The notes under the pieces are model-generated. The model did no database searches, was not told the DNA's origin, and saw nothing but the letters and a program-made list of their open reading frames with translations. Position numbers and translations under genes: made by a program. From the NCBI RefSeq assembly GCF_040676775.1, contig NZ_JBFAPP010000006.1:186001-250000 (forward strand): a DNA stretch of 64,000 bases, read 5' to 3'. This stretch comes from Micromonospora_G sp040676775 (GTDB taxonomy: Bacteria > Actinomycetota > Actinomycetes > Mycobacteriales > Micromonosporaceae). This document shows, one piece after another, positions 42,704 to 51,048 of this stretch (within the stretch, counting starts at the first letter, position 1; each line of letters opens with the position of its first letter).

Positions 42704-43344
42704 CGTCCGTCGCCGCCCAGATAGGTCAGCTCGACCAGGCGGAAGCTGTGCGGCCCGGTCGCGTCGGCGGCGAACTCGTGCTGCCCGCCCGGCGCCAGGT
42801 AGTGGACGCCGTCGGTGTCCGGGTGGGAAAGGCCGATCACGACCACCGGGACGTCGCCCGCCTGCCACCGGTGGCGGGCGCCGGGCTCGACCTCGACGCC
42901 CCGGACGCGTACCTCGTCGTCGGCGAAGACCTCGGTCAGGGCGAGACCGTCGGTGGCGGCCCGCGCGGCGGGAAGAGCCGGATCGGGTACGCCGGACGCC
43001 TCCTCGCCGAGGTCCAGCAACTCGACGATCCGGTTGCGGTAGTTCGCCTCGCCGTAGTTGGTGAGCATGTGCACGGGGGACACCGGCCGGTGCACGACCC
43101 CGCCGACCTGCTCGGACAGGAACCGGGCCGGGCTGCCGTCGAGCCAGTCCATCCGACAGGGCGAGGTCTCCAGGTTCAACACCACGTACGGGTTGTGGTG
43201 CAGGTGCCAGGGCTGTGACCCGCCCGGCGGAAGTTGGACCTCCCAGACCCGTACCCGGGGGTTGACCAGCAGGACCCGCTGGCCGATCTCGCCCAGCACG
43301 ACCGGTTGGCCGTCCGGGGCCGAGACGATGCTTCCTGCGCTCAC
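42700..43344 (-). CDS. Cupin-fold protein
   Basis: The 214-residue protein contains two cupin-like halves. The first has PWHLHHNPYVV and the second GARHRWQAGDVPVVVIGLSHPD. His pairs of the first half could bind a metal. The start is a GTG at 43344 with GAGGAC upstream. The stop overlaps that of the convergent SDR. No enzymatic role can be named; small-molecule isomerase, dioxygenase or sensor functions are all possible. Confidence 0.78.
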   Translation of the reverse strand: MSAGSIVSAPDGQPVVLGEIGQRVLLVNPRVRVWEVQLPPGGSQPWHLHHNPYVVLNLETSPCRMDWLDGSPARFLSEQVGGVVHRPVSPVHMLTNYGEANYRNRIVELLDLGEEASGVPDPALPAARAATDGLALTEVFADDEVRVRGVEVEPGARHRWQAGDVPVVVIGLSHPDTDGVHYLAPGGQHEFAADATGPHSFRLVELTYLGGDGR

Positions 43345-43491
43345 GTCGACGTCCTCACTGGTGGGGTACGGGCGCGCCCATCATCGCCCACGCCCCGCAC
43401 GAAGATCCAAACAGGTACGCCCCGCACCGGCTCGGATTGACGGACATCGTTTCTGGTGTAACGATTCCTGATACCGGCCGGAAATGGTCGC

Positions 43492-43514
43492 GTAATTCGA
43501 GTTACTCGAATTAC
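43492..43514. promoter_or_regulatory. AT-rich perfect palindrome upstream of the CBM32-type gene
   Basis: Arms GTAATTCGAG and CTCGAATTAC (10 bp, perfect) are separated by three bases. It lies about 92 bp upstream of the ATG at 43606 and 148 bp upstream of the divergent cupin gene. The AT-rich composition stands out. It is probably an operator for an unidentified regulator. Confidence 0.65.
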
Positions 43515-43605
43515 TTAAGCGGAAATCGGATGGCGATCGGCGCGCCGTCCACAATCACCGAACCGTGTAAGCCTTTACCCGTCGAGTGAAGGGTCGTACG
43601 CAATC

Positions 43606-45459
43606 ATGCACAGGAACATCGGCGGTCCGCGCCGCCGTACGGTCGTGGCCGCACTGACCGCGGGCGTCGTGGCGCTCACCTCGTTCGTACCCGGTGTGAC
43701 CGTCGCCGCCCCGGCCGACGGTCCGGCCCCCGCTGGCGACGTCGGCGCCCAGGTGGCCTGGAACCTGCTCTACTCCGAGGACTTCTCCACCCCGGTCAAC
43801 CCGGGCAACGCGCCCTGGGTGCGGGAGACCTACGCCAACCCGTTCGACACGATCATGGACGACTCCGGGCAGTGGTACCGCAACGACTACGGGCCGGACT
43901 GGAACACCGCTTTCAATTCCTTCAACACGTACCGCAAGGAGTTCCCGGTCGGGCAGAACGGCTGGTTGACCGCGTCGCTGTCGGCCCGCGACTGGGACAA
44001 GAACGGTGTCATCGAGGCGCCGCCGTCGATCACCACCCAGGCCCAGGGCGGCGGCAACGTGGCGGTGCTGAACGTGCCTGACCACACCGGTGGGGCAATC
44101 TTCCGCCCGACCAACAAGCTGCCGTCGCAGTACCGCATCGAGTACAAGCTGAAGACCATCGACTTCGGCGGCAAGCGCAACGGTTCGATCGAGTACGGCG
44201 GCCGGGTGAACGGCTACAGCACCTCGGGCTGCAAGACCCAGCACCCGTGGGGCGAGGGTTCGAACAGCCCCGGCTGGTCCGGTGACGCCTCCGCCCCCTA
44301 CTGCGAGTGGCAGGACGTGCGCTCCGGCCCGTACGGCTACAACGGCTTCCATTTCCTGTCGATCGTGGACTTCGCCAACCCGGCGCCCCGGAACAACCAC
44401 TTCTGGCACTACCGCCGCAAGGTGCTGATGGATTCGTTCTCCCAGCATCCCGACCGGGTCGGCAGCGGCACCGGTGGCCGGGTCTGCAACTCCAACACCA
44501 ACCAGTACTACAACTACCGGGACGGCAACTTCAACACCGTCAACATGTGGATCAGTGGCCTGCCGAACTGGAACCCCGGGCCGGGTGGACTCGCCGGCAA
44601 CTCGCAGTGGTTCATGACCAACTGTTCCGGTGGTGTCGCCGAGCAGCAGCTCTCCTCGGCCGCCGAGTTGCAGCCCGAGCTGATGCCGAACGAGTTCTAC
44701 ACCTTTGCCATCGAGCGCGACGCCACCGGATACGTCCTGGAGGCCAGCGGCAACTTCGCCCGGGTCGGGCAGAAGACGATCCGGTTCCACCGCCCGTTCA
44801 TCGTCAACAACGCCCCGATCTGGCACTACAACACCGAACCCGGCGAGTACGACGGCCGCTTCAACAACAACCTGGTGCAGAACGACAACAACGGCAGCAC
44901 GACCTGGGCGAACCAGTGGCCGGCCGGCTCGGCGTACCCGGACTACTTCGTCATCGGCGACCTCTACACCAACGTGTACGAGGGCAGCGCCAGCCTGACC
45001 GACATCCGCCTCTACACCCCGGCGCCGCCGACCACCACCAACCTGGCGCTGAACAAGCCGGCCACCGCCGACAGCCAGTGCGCGGCGGCCGAGGCACCGG
45101 CCAAGGCGGTCAACGGAAGCTGGACCGCCGGCAACGCCGACAAGTGGTGCTCGCTCGGCACCTCCAAGTGGCTGCGGGTGGACCTGCAGTCCAACCAGCA
45201 GGTGGGCAGGTTCGTGGTCCGGCACTCCGGTGCCGGTGGCGAGAAACCGGCCTGGAACACCCGCGACTTCGACCTCCAGACCAGCACGAACGGCACCACC
45301 TGGAGCACGGTCGCGTCCGTACGCGGCAACACCGCCAACGTCACCACGCACACCTTCACCCCGGTCACGGCCCGGTACGTCCGGGTGAACGTGCTGACGC
45401 CGACCAGCGACAGTGACCGGGCGGCTCGGATCTTCGAGCTGGAGGCGTACGCGAGCTGA
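43606..45459 (+). CDS. Secreted protein with C-terminal F5/8 type C (CBM32-like) domain
   Basis: The 617-residue protein has a signal peptide (RRRTVVAALTAG..., about 1-35). A large central domain of about 440 residues rich in Trp, Tyr and Asn follows, which I do not assign to a family. The last 137 residues are a discoidin/CBM32-like domain (NLALNKPATADSQ ... RYVRVNVL ... FELEAY). The central part, with NNHFWHYRRKV and FYTFAIERDATGYVLEASG, suggests a lectin-like beta sandwich of possible glycanase function. It is followed by a terminator and a convergent CE7 esterase. GAAGGG lies upstream of the ATG. Confidence 0.82.
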   Translation: MHRNIGGPRRRTVVAALTAGVVALTSFVPGVTVAAPADGPAPAGDVGAQVAWNLLYSEDFSTPVNPGNAPWVRETYANPFDTIMDDSGQWYRNDYGPDWNTAFNSFNTYRKEFPVGQNGWLTASLSARDWDKNGVIEAPPSITTQAQGGGNVAVLNVPDHTGGAIFRPTNKLPSQYRIEYKLKTIDFGGKRNGSIEYGGRVNGYSTSGCKTQHPWGEGSNSPGWSGDASAPYCEWQDVRSGPYGYNGFHFLSIVDFANPAPRNNHFWHYRRKVLMDSFSQHPDRVGSGTGGRVCNSNTNQYYNYRDGNFNTVNMWISGLPNWNPGPGGLAGNSQWFMTNCSGGVAEQQLSSAAELQPELMPNEFYTFAIERDATGYVLEASGNFARVGQKTIRFHRPFIVNNAPIWHYNTEPGEYDGRFNNNLVQNDNNGSTTWANQWPAGSAYPDYFVIGDLYTNVYEGSASLTDIRLYTPAPPTTTNLALNKPATADSQCAAAEAPAKAVNGSWTAGNADKWCSLGTSKWLRVDLQSNQQVGRFVVRHSGAGGEKPAWNTRDFDLQTSTNGTTWSTVASVRGNTANVTTHTFTPVTARYVRVNVLTPTSDSDRAARIFELEAYAS

Positions 45460-45487
45460 CCGGCCGTTGCCGCCGGGAGCGACCGTC

Positions 45488-45518
45488 CCCGGGTGCGGTC
45501 GAGCAGACCGCACCCGGG
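45488..45518. terminator. Bidirectional terminator hairpin
   Basis: 13-bp perfect arms (CCCGGGTGCGGTC at 45488-45500, complement at 45506-45518) around GAGCA lie between the convergent CBM32-type and CE7 genes. Confidence 0.85.
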
Positions 45519-45524
45519 CCCCGC

Positions 45525-46514
45525 TCAGATCTCCGGTGCCGCGTCGCCGAGCAGGTCGCGCAGCCAGCGGAGCTGGACCTGCTGCTGGAAGCCGGCGCCG
45601 CCCTCGTGGCCGTTGTACGGCCACACGCTGATCTCCTTGGCCGCCCCCGCGTAGTGGTTGTACGCGGCGAAGACCGTCGACGGCGGGCAGACCGCGTCCA
45701 TCAGCGCCACCGAGTAGAGCGCCGGAGCGTCCGCCCGCGCGGCGAGGTTCACCCCGTCGAAGTAGCTCAGCGTGGTGAACACCTGCTCGACCCGGTGCCG
45801 GTGCGTCTTCAGGTAGGTCACCAGTTCGGCGTACGGCTGGGCGTCGGTGATCTCGGTGGCCCGTCGGTGGTGGCAGAGGAACGGCACGTCCGGCATGACC
45901 GCGGCGAGTCCCTCGGCCAGTCCGCTGACCGCGATCGCGATGCCGCCGCCCTGGCTGATCCCGGCGACCACCACCCGCTCCGGATCGACCAGGGGGTGGG
46001 ACCGGGCCGCGTCGACCGCCCGGACCGCGTCGGTGAACACCCGCCGGTAGTAGTAGGTCTGCGGGTCGGCGATGCCCCGGGTCATGAAGCCGGGAGTCTG
46101 CGGCCCGCCGGCCGGGTCGGGGTCGGGAGTGTCGCCCGCCATCGAGCCGGCGCCGCCCTGCCCCCGGGTGTCCATCACCAGGTGCGCGTAACCGGCGGCG
46201 CTCCAGCTCAGCCACTCGTGCGGCAGGCCGCGCCCCCGGCCGTAACCGAGGTATTCGACCACGCACGGGAGTGGGCCGGTGGCGTGCCGGGGGACCAGGA
46301 ACCAACCGCGTACGGGCTGCCCGGCGAAACCGGGAAAGGTCACGTCGTACACCCGTACGGTGGCCAGCCCGGCGTCGTACGGCTCGAACCGGGCCGGGGT
46401 CTGCGTGGCCCTCGCCTCGGCCAGTGTGTCGGCCCAGAAGGTGTCGAAGTCCTCCGGCTCGGTACGCGTCGGCAGGTAGTCGCGCAGGCGGTCCAGGGGC
46501 CAGTCGACCAGCAT
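45525..46514 (-). CDS. Acetylxylan esterase / cephalosporin-C deacetylase (CE7)
   Basis: The 329-residue alpha/beta hydrolase removes acetyl groups from small xylo-oligosaccharides and similar esters. The triad is Ser187 in GISQGG, Asp273 in ALMDAVCPP and His303 in NGHEGG. The family region RGQGG (117-121) is present. No signal peptide is seen, so it acts in the cytoplasm on imported acetylated sugars. The ATG at 46514 starts MLVDWPLDRL, as usual for the family, with AAAGGAG nine bases upstream; the longer frame is rejected. Confidence 0.93.
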   Translation of the reverse strand: MLVDWPLDRLRDYLPTRTEPEDFDTFWADTLAEARATQTPARFEPYDAGLATVRVYDVTFPGFAGQPVRGWFLVPRHATGPLPCVVEYLGYGRGRGLPHEWLSWSAAGYAHLVMDTRGQGGAGSMAGDTPDPDPAGGPQTPGFMTRGIADPQTYYYRRVFTDAVRAVDAARSHPLVDPERVVVAGISQGGGIAIAVSGLAEGLAAVMPDVPFLCHHRRATEITDAQPYAELVTYLKTHRHRVEQVFTTLSYFDGVNLAARADAPALYSVALMDAVCPPSTVFAAYNHYAGAAKEISVWPYNGHEGGAGFQQQVQLRWLRDLLGDAAPEI

Positions 46515-46744
46515 GAGGGGCGCTCCTTTCGGGTACGCGCCGTAGCCGGTGACCACCCCGCCGTCGGCCGAGGAGGAACGGAGGGTAACGTTGCCGTCCT
46601 CAGTTCGCTGCTGCCCCGAGGAGGTGGGACCGATTCTCGTCACGAACGGCGGGTGCTCCCACCGGGCGGCGCCATTGGCTTTCTTGATCTAGGTCGAGCC
46701 ATGGTAACCGCGGGAGCGCCCACAGGCGTCCCGAAGGGTCAGAC

Positions 46745-47536
46745 ATGTCGACTTCCCAATCCACCCCGGCGTTGAGCCGCACCGCCATCATCCGTACGCT
46801 GCGCGCCGCCGGTTGTGTGTTCGCCGAGGACGAGGCGCAACTGCTCATCGACGCCGCCCCCGAGCCGGACACCCTGCGTTCGATGGTGCAACGGCGGGTC
46901 GCCGGACTGCCACTGGAACACATCGTCGGCTGGGCCGACTTCTGCGGGCTGCGCATCGCGGTCGACGCGGGGGTTTTCGTGCCGCGTCGGCGTACCGAAC
47001 TGCTCGTGCGACGGGCCGTGGCGCTCTGCCCGCGTAAGGCCACCATCGTGGACCTGGCCTGCGGTACGGGTGCGGTGGGCCGGGTCATCGCGGACCGCGT
47101 CGACGGCGTGTCGCTGCACGCGGCGGACATCGAGCCGGCCGCCGTACGGTGTGCCCGGCGCAACCTCGACCCCGTCGGTGGCCTGGTGTACGCCGGTGAC
47201 CTGTACGACCCGCTGCCGGTCGCGCTGCGCGGTCGGGTCGACGTGCTGGTGGCCAACGTCCCCTACGTGCCCAGCGCGGCAGTCGACCTGCTGCCGCCGG
47301 AGGCACGGATCCACGAGCCGCTGGTGGCGCTCGACGGCGGCGCCGACGGCCTCGACGTGCTGCGCCGGGTCGCCGCCGACGCTCGCGAGTGGCTCGTGCC
47401 GGGCGGGCACCTGCTGCTGGAGACCAGCGTGGACCAGGTCGACGCGGCGCTTGCCGTGCTCGCCGGGGCCGGGCTCACGCCCGGGCTGGCCGGCGACGAC
47501 GAACTGCACGCCACGGTGGTCATCGGCCGCTGCTGA
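46745..47536 (+). CDS. PrmC/HemK-like N5-glutamine methyltransferase paralogue
   Basis: The 263-residue SAM-dependent methyltransferase has the layout of release-factor glutamine methyltransferases: a helical N-terminus, PLEHIVGWADFCGLR, the SAM loop DLACGTGAVG (103-112) and the catalytic motif NVPY (171-174), where true PrmC has NPPY. It is shorter and more divergent than housekeeping PrmC, so it is probably a paralogue with another target. AAGGG precedes the ATG. It overlaps the convergent apbE gene by 17 bp. Confidence 0.85.
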   Translation: MSTSQSTPALSRTAIIRTLRAAGCVFAEDEAQLLIDAAPEPDTLRSMVQRRVAGLPLEHIVGWADFCGLRIAVDAGVFVPRRRTELLVRRAVALCPRKATIVDLACGTGAVGRVIADRVDGVSLHAADIEPAAVRCARRNLDPVGGLVYAGDLYDPLPVALRGRVDVLVANVPYVPSAAVDLLPPEARIHEPLVALDGGADGLDVLRRVAADAREWLVPGGHLLLETSVDQVDAALAVLAGAGLTPGLAGDDELHATVVIGRC

Positions 47537-48536
47537 CCGCCTGCGCTCCGGCCGGGAGGTCGACGCCGCCGACCGTCCGCGCTTCGTGAGGTGCGTCGAT
47601 GGCGCCGGCCATCTGCGTCCCGTCCGGGGCGTCGATGCCGCCGACCGCCTGCACTTCGTCCGGGGCGCCGCTGCCGGCGACCGGCGGCACACCGACGAGG
47701 GCGCCGACCGTCTCGACGGTGCCGTCCATCGCGACCAGGCGGGCGTTCGTCCCGAGCCCGGCCAGCCACGACCGGGCGCCCGCGCCGCGGACCAGCGCGG
47801 CGAGGCTCAGCGCCTTCGCCGTTACCGGGTCGGCCGCCGCCACCGTGGCGTCCCGCCACACCGGTGCCGGTGGCAGCCCGGTGCGCGGGTCGACGATCGG
47901 CCTTGCCGGGCCGCGGCCGGTGGTGCGCGTGTGCGCCAGTGCGCCACCGGCCAGCCCGAGGGTGACACCGCCGATCGGCACCCGCCAGCCGCCCGGCGGT
48001 GGTGGGCCGGCGGTCGCCACACAGCCGCCGAGGGCGACCAGTACGCCGTCACCGATACGTGCCGCGAGCAGGTTCGCGCACCGCCGCGCGGTCACCGCCC
48101 GTGCGGTCGCGGTCAGGTCGAGCAGCACCGGTGCCGGTACGGTCAGCGAACCATCACGCAGTCCCACCCGCCGCCAGCCGTCCCGTTCCGCGGTCGGGCG
48201 CAGCGATGATCCGCACACCGGTAGCCACGGGTCGCGGCCCGGCCGGGACAACCGCAGCAGGGCGGCGCCCACCGTCGGGTCCACGTCACCGTCGGTCAGC
48301 TCGGCGGCGGCCAGAGCGGCGGCGACCAGCTCGGCGAGGCGTGCGCTGATCCGTACCGGCGTGCCGGCGGCGCGGTGCACCCGGGACAGCTCGCTGCCAC
48401 CCCAACGGTGGCCGTGGGTCCGGTTCAGGGCGGCGAGTTCCGCCGTGACCAGGCGACGGGCGACCCGGGACGTTTCCGTCCCGGTCACCACCACCCGCAC
48501 CTCGGTGCCGCGATCCGACCAGCGTGCCTCCGCCAT
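47520..48536 (-). CDS. apbE: FAD:protein FMN transferase (ApbE family)
   Basis: The 338-residue protein follows the ApbE pattern: SELSRVHRAAG near residue 48, AAELTDGDVDPTVGAALL, LLDLTATARAVTARR, VLVALGGCVATAGP and HTRTTGRGPARPIVDPRTG. ApbE attaches FMN to a Thr/Ser of partner flavoproteins. No signal peptide or lipobox is visible and no FMN-binding partner lies in the window. DLTATARAV replaces the common DLGAIAKGY, so activity is likely but not proven. A C-terminal tail of about four 12-residue imperfect repeats is extra to the family. GGGAGGG precedes the ATG. Confidence 0.85.
   Translation of the reverse strand: MAEARWSDRGTEVRVVVTGTETSRVARRLVTAELAALNRTHGHRWGGSELSRVHRAAGTPVRISARLAELVAAALAAAELTDGDVDPTVGAALLRLSRPGRDPWLPVCGSSLRPTAERDGWRRVGLRDGSLTVPAPVLLDLTATARAVTARRCANLLAARIGDGVLVALGGCVATAGPPPPGGWRVPIGGVTLGLAGGALAHTRTTGRGPARPIVDPRTGLPPAPVWRDATVAAADPVTAKALSLAALVRGAGARSWLAGLGTNARLVAMDGTVETVGALVGVPPVAGSGAPDEVQAVGGIDAPDGTQMAGAIDAPHEARTVGGVDLPAGAQAVSSGR
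47523..47680. repeat. Imperfect 36-bp repeats in the apbE tail
   Basis: The tail reads as four degenerate 12-residue units of the type G-I-D-A-P-x-x-x-x-x-x-G (for example GIDAPDGTQMAG, AIDAPHEARTVG, GVDLPAGAQAVS). Coordinates are approximate. The repeats encode a disordered extension. Confidence 0.65.
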
Positions 48537-48619
48537 GGTGCCCTCCCGGTTGTCGCCCGAACCACCCCGCCACCGTCGCCGGGCCTGCTGAACTGCTCGT
48601 ATGTCGCACCTGTGCGTCC

Positions 48620-48701
48620 GCTGTGTAAGCCGGCGTCGTCCGGGTCGTGAGCCGTTCTCGTCCGCGTCATCGGCGTGCGGTGCGGCGGCGGCTTACACAG
48701 C
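48620..48701. promoter_or_regulatory. Widely spaced 13-bp inverted repeats between apbE and the response-regulator gene
   Basis: GCTGTGTAAGCCG (48620-48632) and its exact complement CGGCTTACACAGC (48689-48701) flank 56 bp in the divergent promoter region. They may be two binding sites of the response regulator in opposite orientation, one per promoter. A GCACCTGTGC palindrome lies just left of the first copy. Confidence 0.6.
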
Positions 48702-48755
48702 CGGCACACAGGTTCCGCCGAGGTGGGGCACAGCGGCCGGCGGCAGCATGGACGG

Positions 48756-49502
48756 ATGACGACGGACGCGCGACCCTCCGGCCGGCACATCGAGCTGCGG
48801 CGCCCCGACGGCGAACCGGTCCGGGTGCTGGTCGTGGACGACGAGACCGTGCTCACCGACCTGCTCTGCATGGCGCTGCGCTACGAGGGCTGGGAGGTGC
48901 GCAGCGCGGACACCGGACTGGCCGCGGTCCGCCAGGCGAAGCGCTTCCAGCCGGACGCGGTCGTGCTCGACGTCATGCTGCCTGACCTGGACGGACTTGA
49001 GGTGCTCCGCCGGCTGCGCGGGCACGCCCCGGCCATGCCGGTGCTCTTCCTCACCGCGCGGGACTCGGTCGAGGACCGGATCGCGGGCCTCACCGCCGGC
49101 GGCGACGACTACGTGACCAAACCGTTCAGCCTGGAGGAGGTGGTGGCCCGGTTGCGGGGGCTGATGCGCCGCGCCGGAGTCGGCGTCGCCACCCAGCCCG
49201 ACGCGGTACTGGTGGTCGGTGACCTGACCCTGGACGAGGAGAGCCACGAGGTACGTCGCGCCGGCCAGCTCATCGCGCTCACCACGACCGAGTACGACCT
49301 GCTGCGTTACCTGATGCGCAACCCGCGCCGGGTGCTGAGCAAGGCGCAGATCCTGGACCGGGTCTGGAACTACGACTTCGGCGGCCAGGCCAACATCGTC
49401 GAGCTGTACATCTCCTACCTGCGCAAGAAGATCGACGCCGGTCGGGAGCCGATGATCCACACCCTGCGGGGGGCGGGTTATGTCCTCAAGCCCGCCGGTT
49501 GA
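48756..49502 (+). CDS. OmpR-family response regulator
   Basis: The 248-residue regulator has a receiver domain with acidic pocket Asp28-Asp29, phospho-acceptor Asp72 (VLDVMLPDLDG) and Lys122 (TKPFS). The winged-helix DNA-binding domain has YDLLRYLMRNPRRVLSKAQIL and ends YISYLRKKIDAGREP...RGAGYVL. It receives phosphate from the kinase encoded immediately downstream (23-bp overlap). The ATG at 48756 fits the family start. The inverted repeats upstream suggest autoregulation and control of the divergent apbE. Confidence 0.95.
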   Translation: MTTDARPSGRHIELRRPDGEPVRVLVVDDETVLTDLLCMALRYEGWEVRSADTGLAAVRQAKRFQPDAVVLDVMLPDLDGLEVLRRLRGHAPAMPVLFLTARDSVEDRIAGLTAGGDDYVTKPFSLEEVVARLRGLMRRAGVGVATQPDAVLVVGDLTLDEESHEVRRAGQLIALTTTEYDLLRYLMRNPRRVLSKAQILDRVWNYDFGGQANIVELYISYLRKKIDAGREPMIHTLRGAGYVLKPAG

Positions 49503-51003
49503 GTCCCCCGCGCTGCGCCGCCGGCTGACCGGCTGGTCGTTACGGGCCCGGTTGGTCGCCGCCGTGGTCGCGTTGCTCGCGGTGGTCTGTGTGCTGATCG
49601 GCGCCGCCACCACGATCGCGCTGCGCCACTCGCTGATCAAGCAACTCGACCAGCAGCTCAGTACGGTCGCCGGACGCGCGGGCGGTTCGTCGAACGGTCC
49701 GCCGAACGGCCGTCCGCCCGGCGTGCCGTCCGGCTCGGGGAACCCCTTCGGCCCGGGTGACCCGTTTCCGCGCGGGCAGCCGATCGGCACCCTGACCGCC
49801 GCCGTGGACGACGGCGAGGTCGAGTGGGCCGTGACGCTGCCCGCGGACACCACCACCGAACGGGAGGCGGTGCCGGCCGCGCAGGAGCCGACGCTCGCCG
49901 GCCTGCCGGCCGACGGCGAGCCGCGTACCCGGGCCCTCGGTGACCTGGGCGACTATCGGCTGGTCGCGCGGCAGATGCCGAACGGGGAGGTGATCGTGAC
50001 CGGTTTGCCGCTGACCGAACTGGAGCAGACCGTCTGGCAGATGATCGGCATGGAGGCGGGGATCGCGGCCGGGGGACTGCTGCTCGCCGGCACCGCCGGG
50101 GCGCTGATCGTGCGGGTGTCGCTGCGTCCGCTGCGCCGGGTCGCGGCCACCGCCGGGCGGGTCGCCGAACTGCCGCTGGACCGGGGCGAGGTGGCGCTCG
50201 CCGTACGGGTCCCGGAGGGCGACACCGATCAGCGTACCGAGGTGGGCCAGGTCGGCGCGGCGCTCAACCGGATGCTCGGTCACGTCGGCGGAGCGCTCGC
50301 CGCCCGCCAGGCCAGCGAGACCCGGGTACGCCAGTTCGTCGCCGACGCCAGCCACGAACTGCGTACGCCGCTCGCCGCGATCCGCGGTTACGCCGAACTG
50401 ACCCGGCGTGGCCGGGACCCGGTCCCGCCCGACATCGCGCACGCGCTGCGCCGGATCGAGTCGGAGGGGACGAGGATGACCGCGCTCGTCGACGACCTGC
50501 TGCTGCTCGCCCGGCTCGACGCGGGGCGCCCGCTGGCGGTCGAACCGGTCGACCTCAGCGCGCTCGCGGTCGACGCGGTCAGCGACGCGCACGTGGCCGG
50601 ACCGGAGCACCGCTGGCGGCTCGACCTGCCCGACCGGGCGGTCTGCGTCGACGGCGACCCGGCCAGGCTGCACCAGATCCTGGCGAACCTGCTGACCAAC
50701 GCCCGTACGCACACGCCGCCGGGCACCACGGTCACCACGAGCCTGACCGAGGTCGGCTCGGACGGGGTCGCGCTCACCGTGCTCGACGACGGTCCGGGCA
50801 TACCGCAGGCCTTGCAGGGCGAGGTCTTCGAGCGGTTCGCACGCGGGGACAGCTCGCGTTCCCGGGCGGTCGGCAGCACCGGGCTGGGGCTGGCGATCGT
50901 CTCCGCCGTGGTCGAGGCGCACCGGGGCACGGTCACCCTGACCAGCCGTCCCGGGCACACCGCGTTGACGGTACGGCTGCCGCGACTCACAGCGGACACA
51001 TAG
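49480..51003 (+). CDS. Sensor histidine kinase
   Basis: The 507-residue membrane kinase has two membrane segments (about 24-46 and 191-212). A Pro/Gly/Ser-rich extracytoplasmic stretch lies between them (about 65-100). A HAMP domain follows, then HisKA with the phospho-acceptor His292 in DASHELRTPL. The ATPase domain has NLLTNARTHTP, DDGPGIP and STGLGLAIV. It overlaps the regulator gene by 23 bp and precedes two glycosyltransferase genes, so it may sense envelope state. The stimulus is unknown. Confidence 0.94.
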   Translation: MSSSPPVESPALRRRLTGWSLRARLVAAVVALLAVVCVLIGAATTIALRHSLIKQLDQQLSTVAGRAGGSSNGPPNGRPPGVPSGSGNPFGPGDPFPRGQPIGTLTAAVDDGEVEWAVTLPADTTTEREAVPAAQEPTLAGLPADGEPRTRALGDLGDYRLVARQMPNGEVIVTGLPLTELEQTVWQMIGMEAGIAAGGLLLAGTAGALIVRVSLRPLRRVAATAGRVAELPLDRGEVALAVRVPEGDTDQRTEVGQVGAALNRMLGHVGGALAARQASETRVRQFVADASHELRTPLAAIRGYAELTRRGRDPVPPDIAHALRRIESEGTRMTALVDDLLLLARLDAGRPLAVEPVDLSALAVDAVSDAHVAGPEHRWRLDLPDRAVCVDGDPARLHQILANLLTNARTHTPPGTTVTTSLTEVGSDGVALTVLDDGPGIPQALQGEVFERFARGDSSRSRAVGSTGLGLAIVSAVVEAHRGTVTLTSRPGHTALTVRLPRLTADT

Positions 51004-51048
51004 GTCACTCACCGGATCGACCTAGCCGGCCCGTCGAATCTTGCCGGC

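Noticed and set aside
43555..46305. A 916-codon open frame on the minus strand
   Set aside because: It lies opposite the CBM32-type gene and continues out of frame across the CE7 gene. No family pattern is seen.
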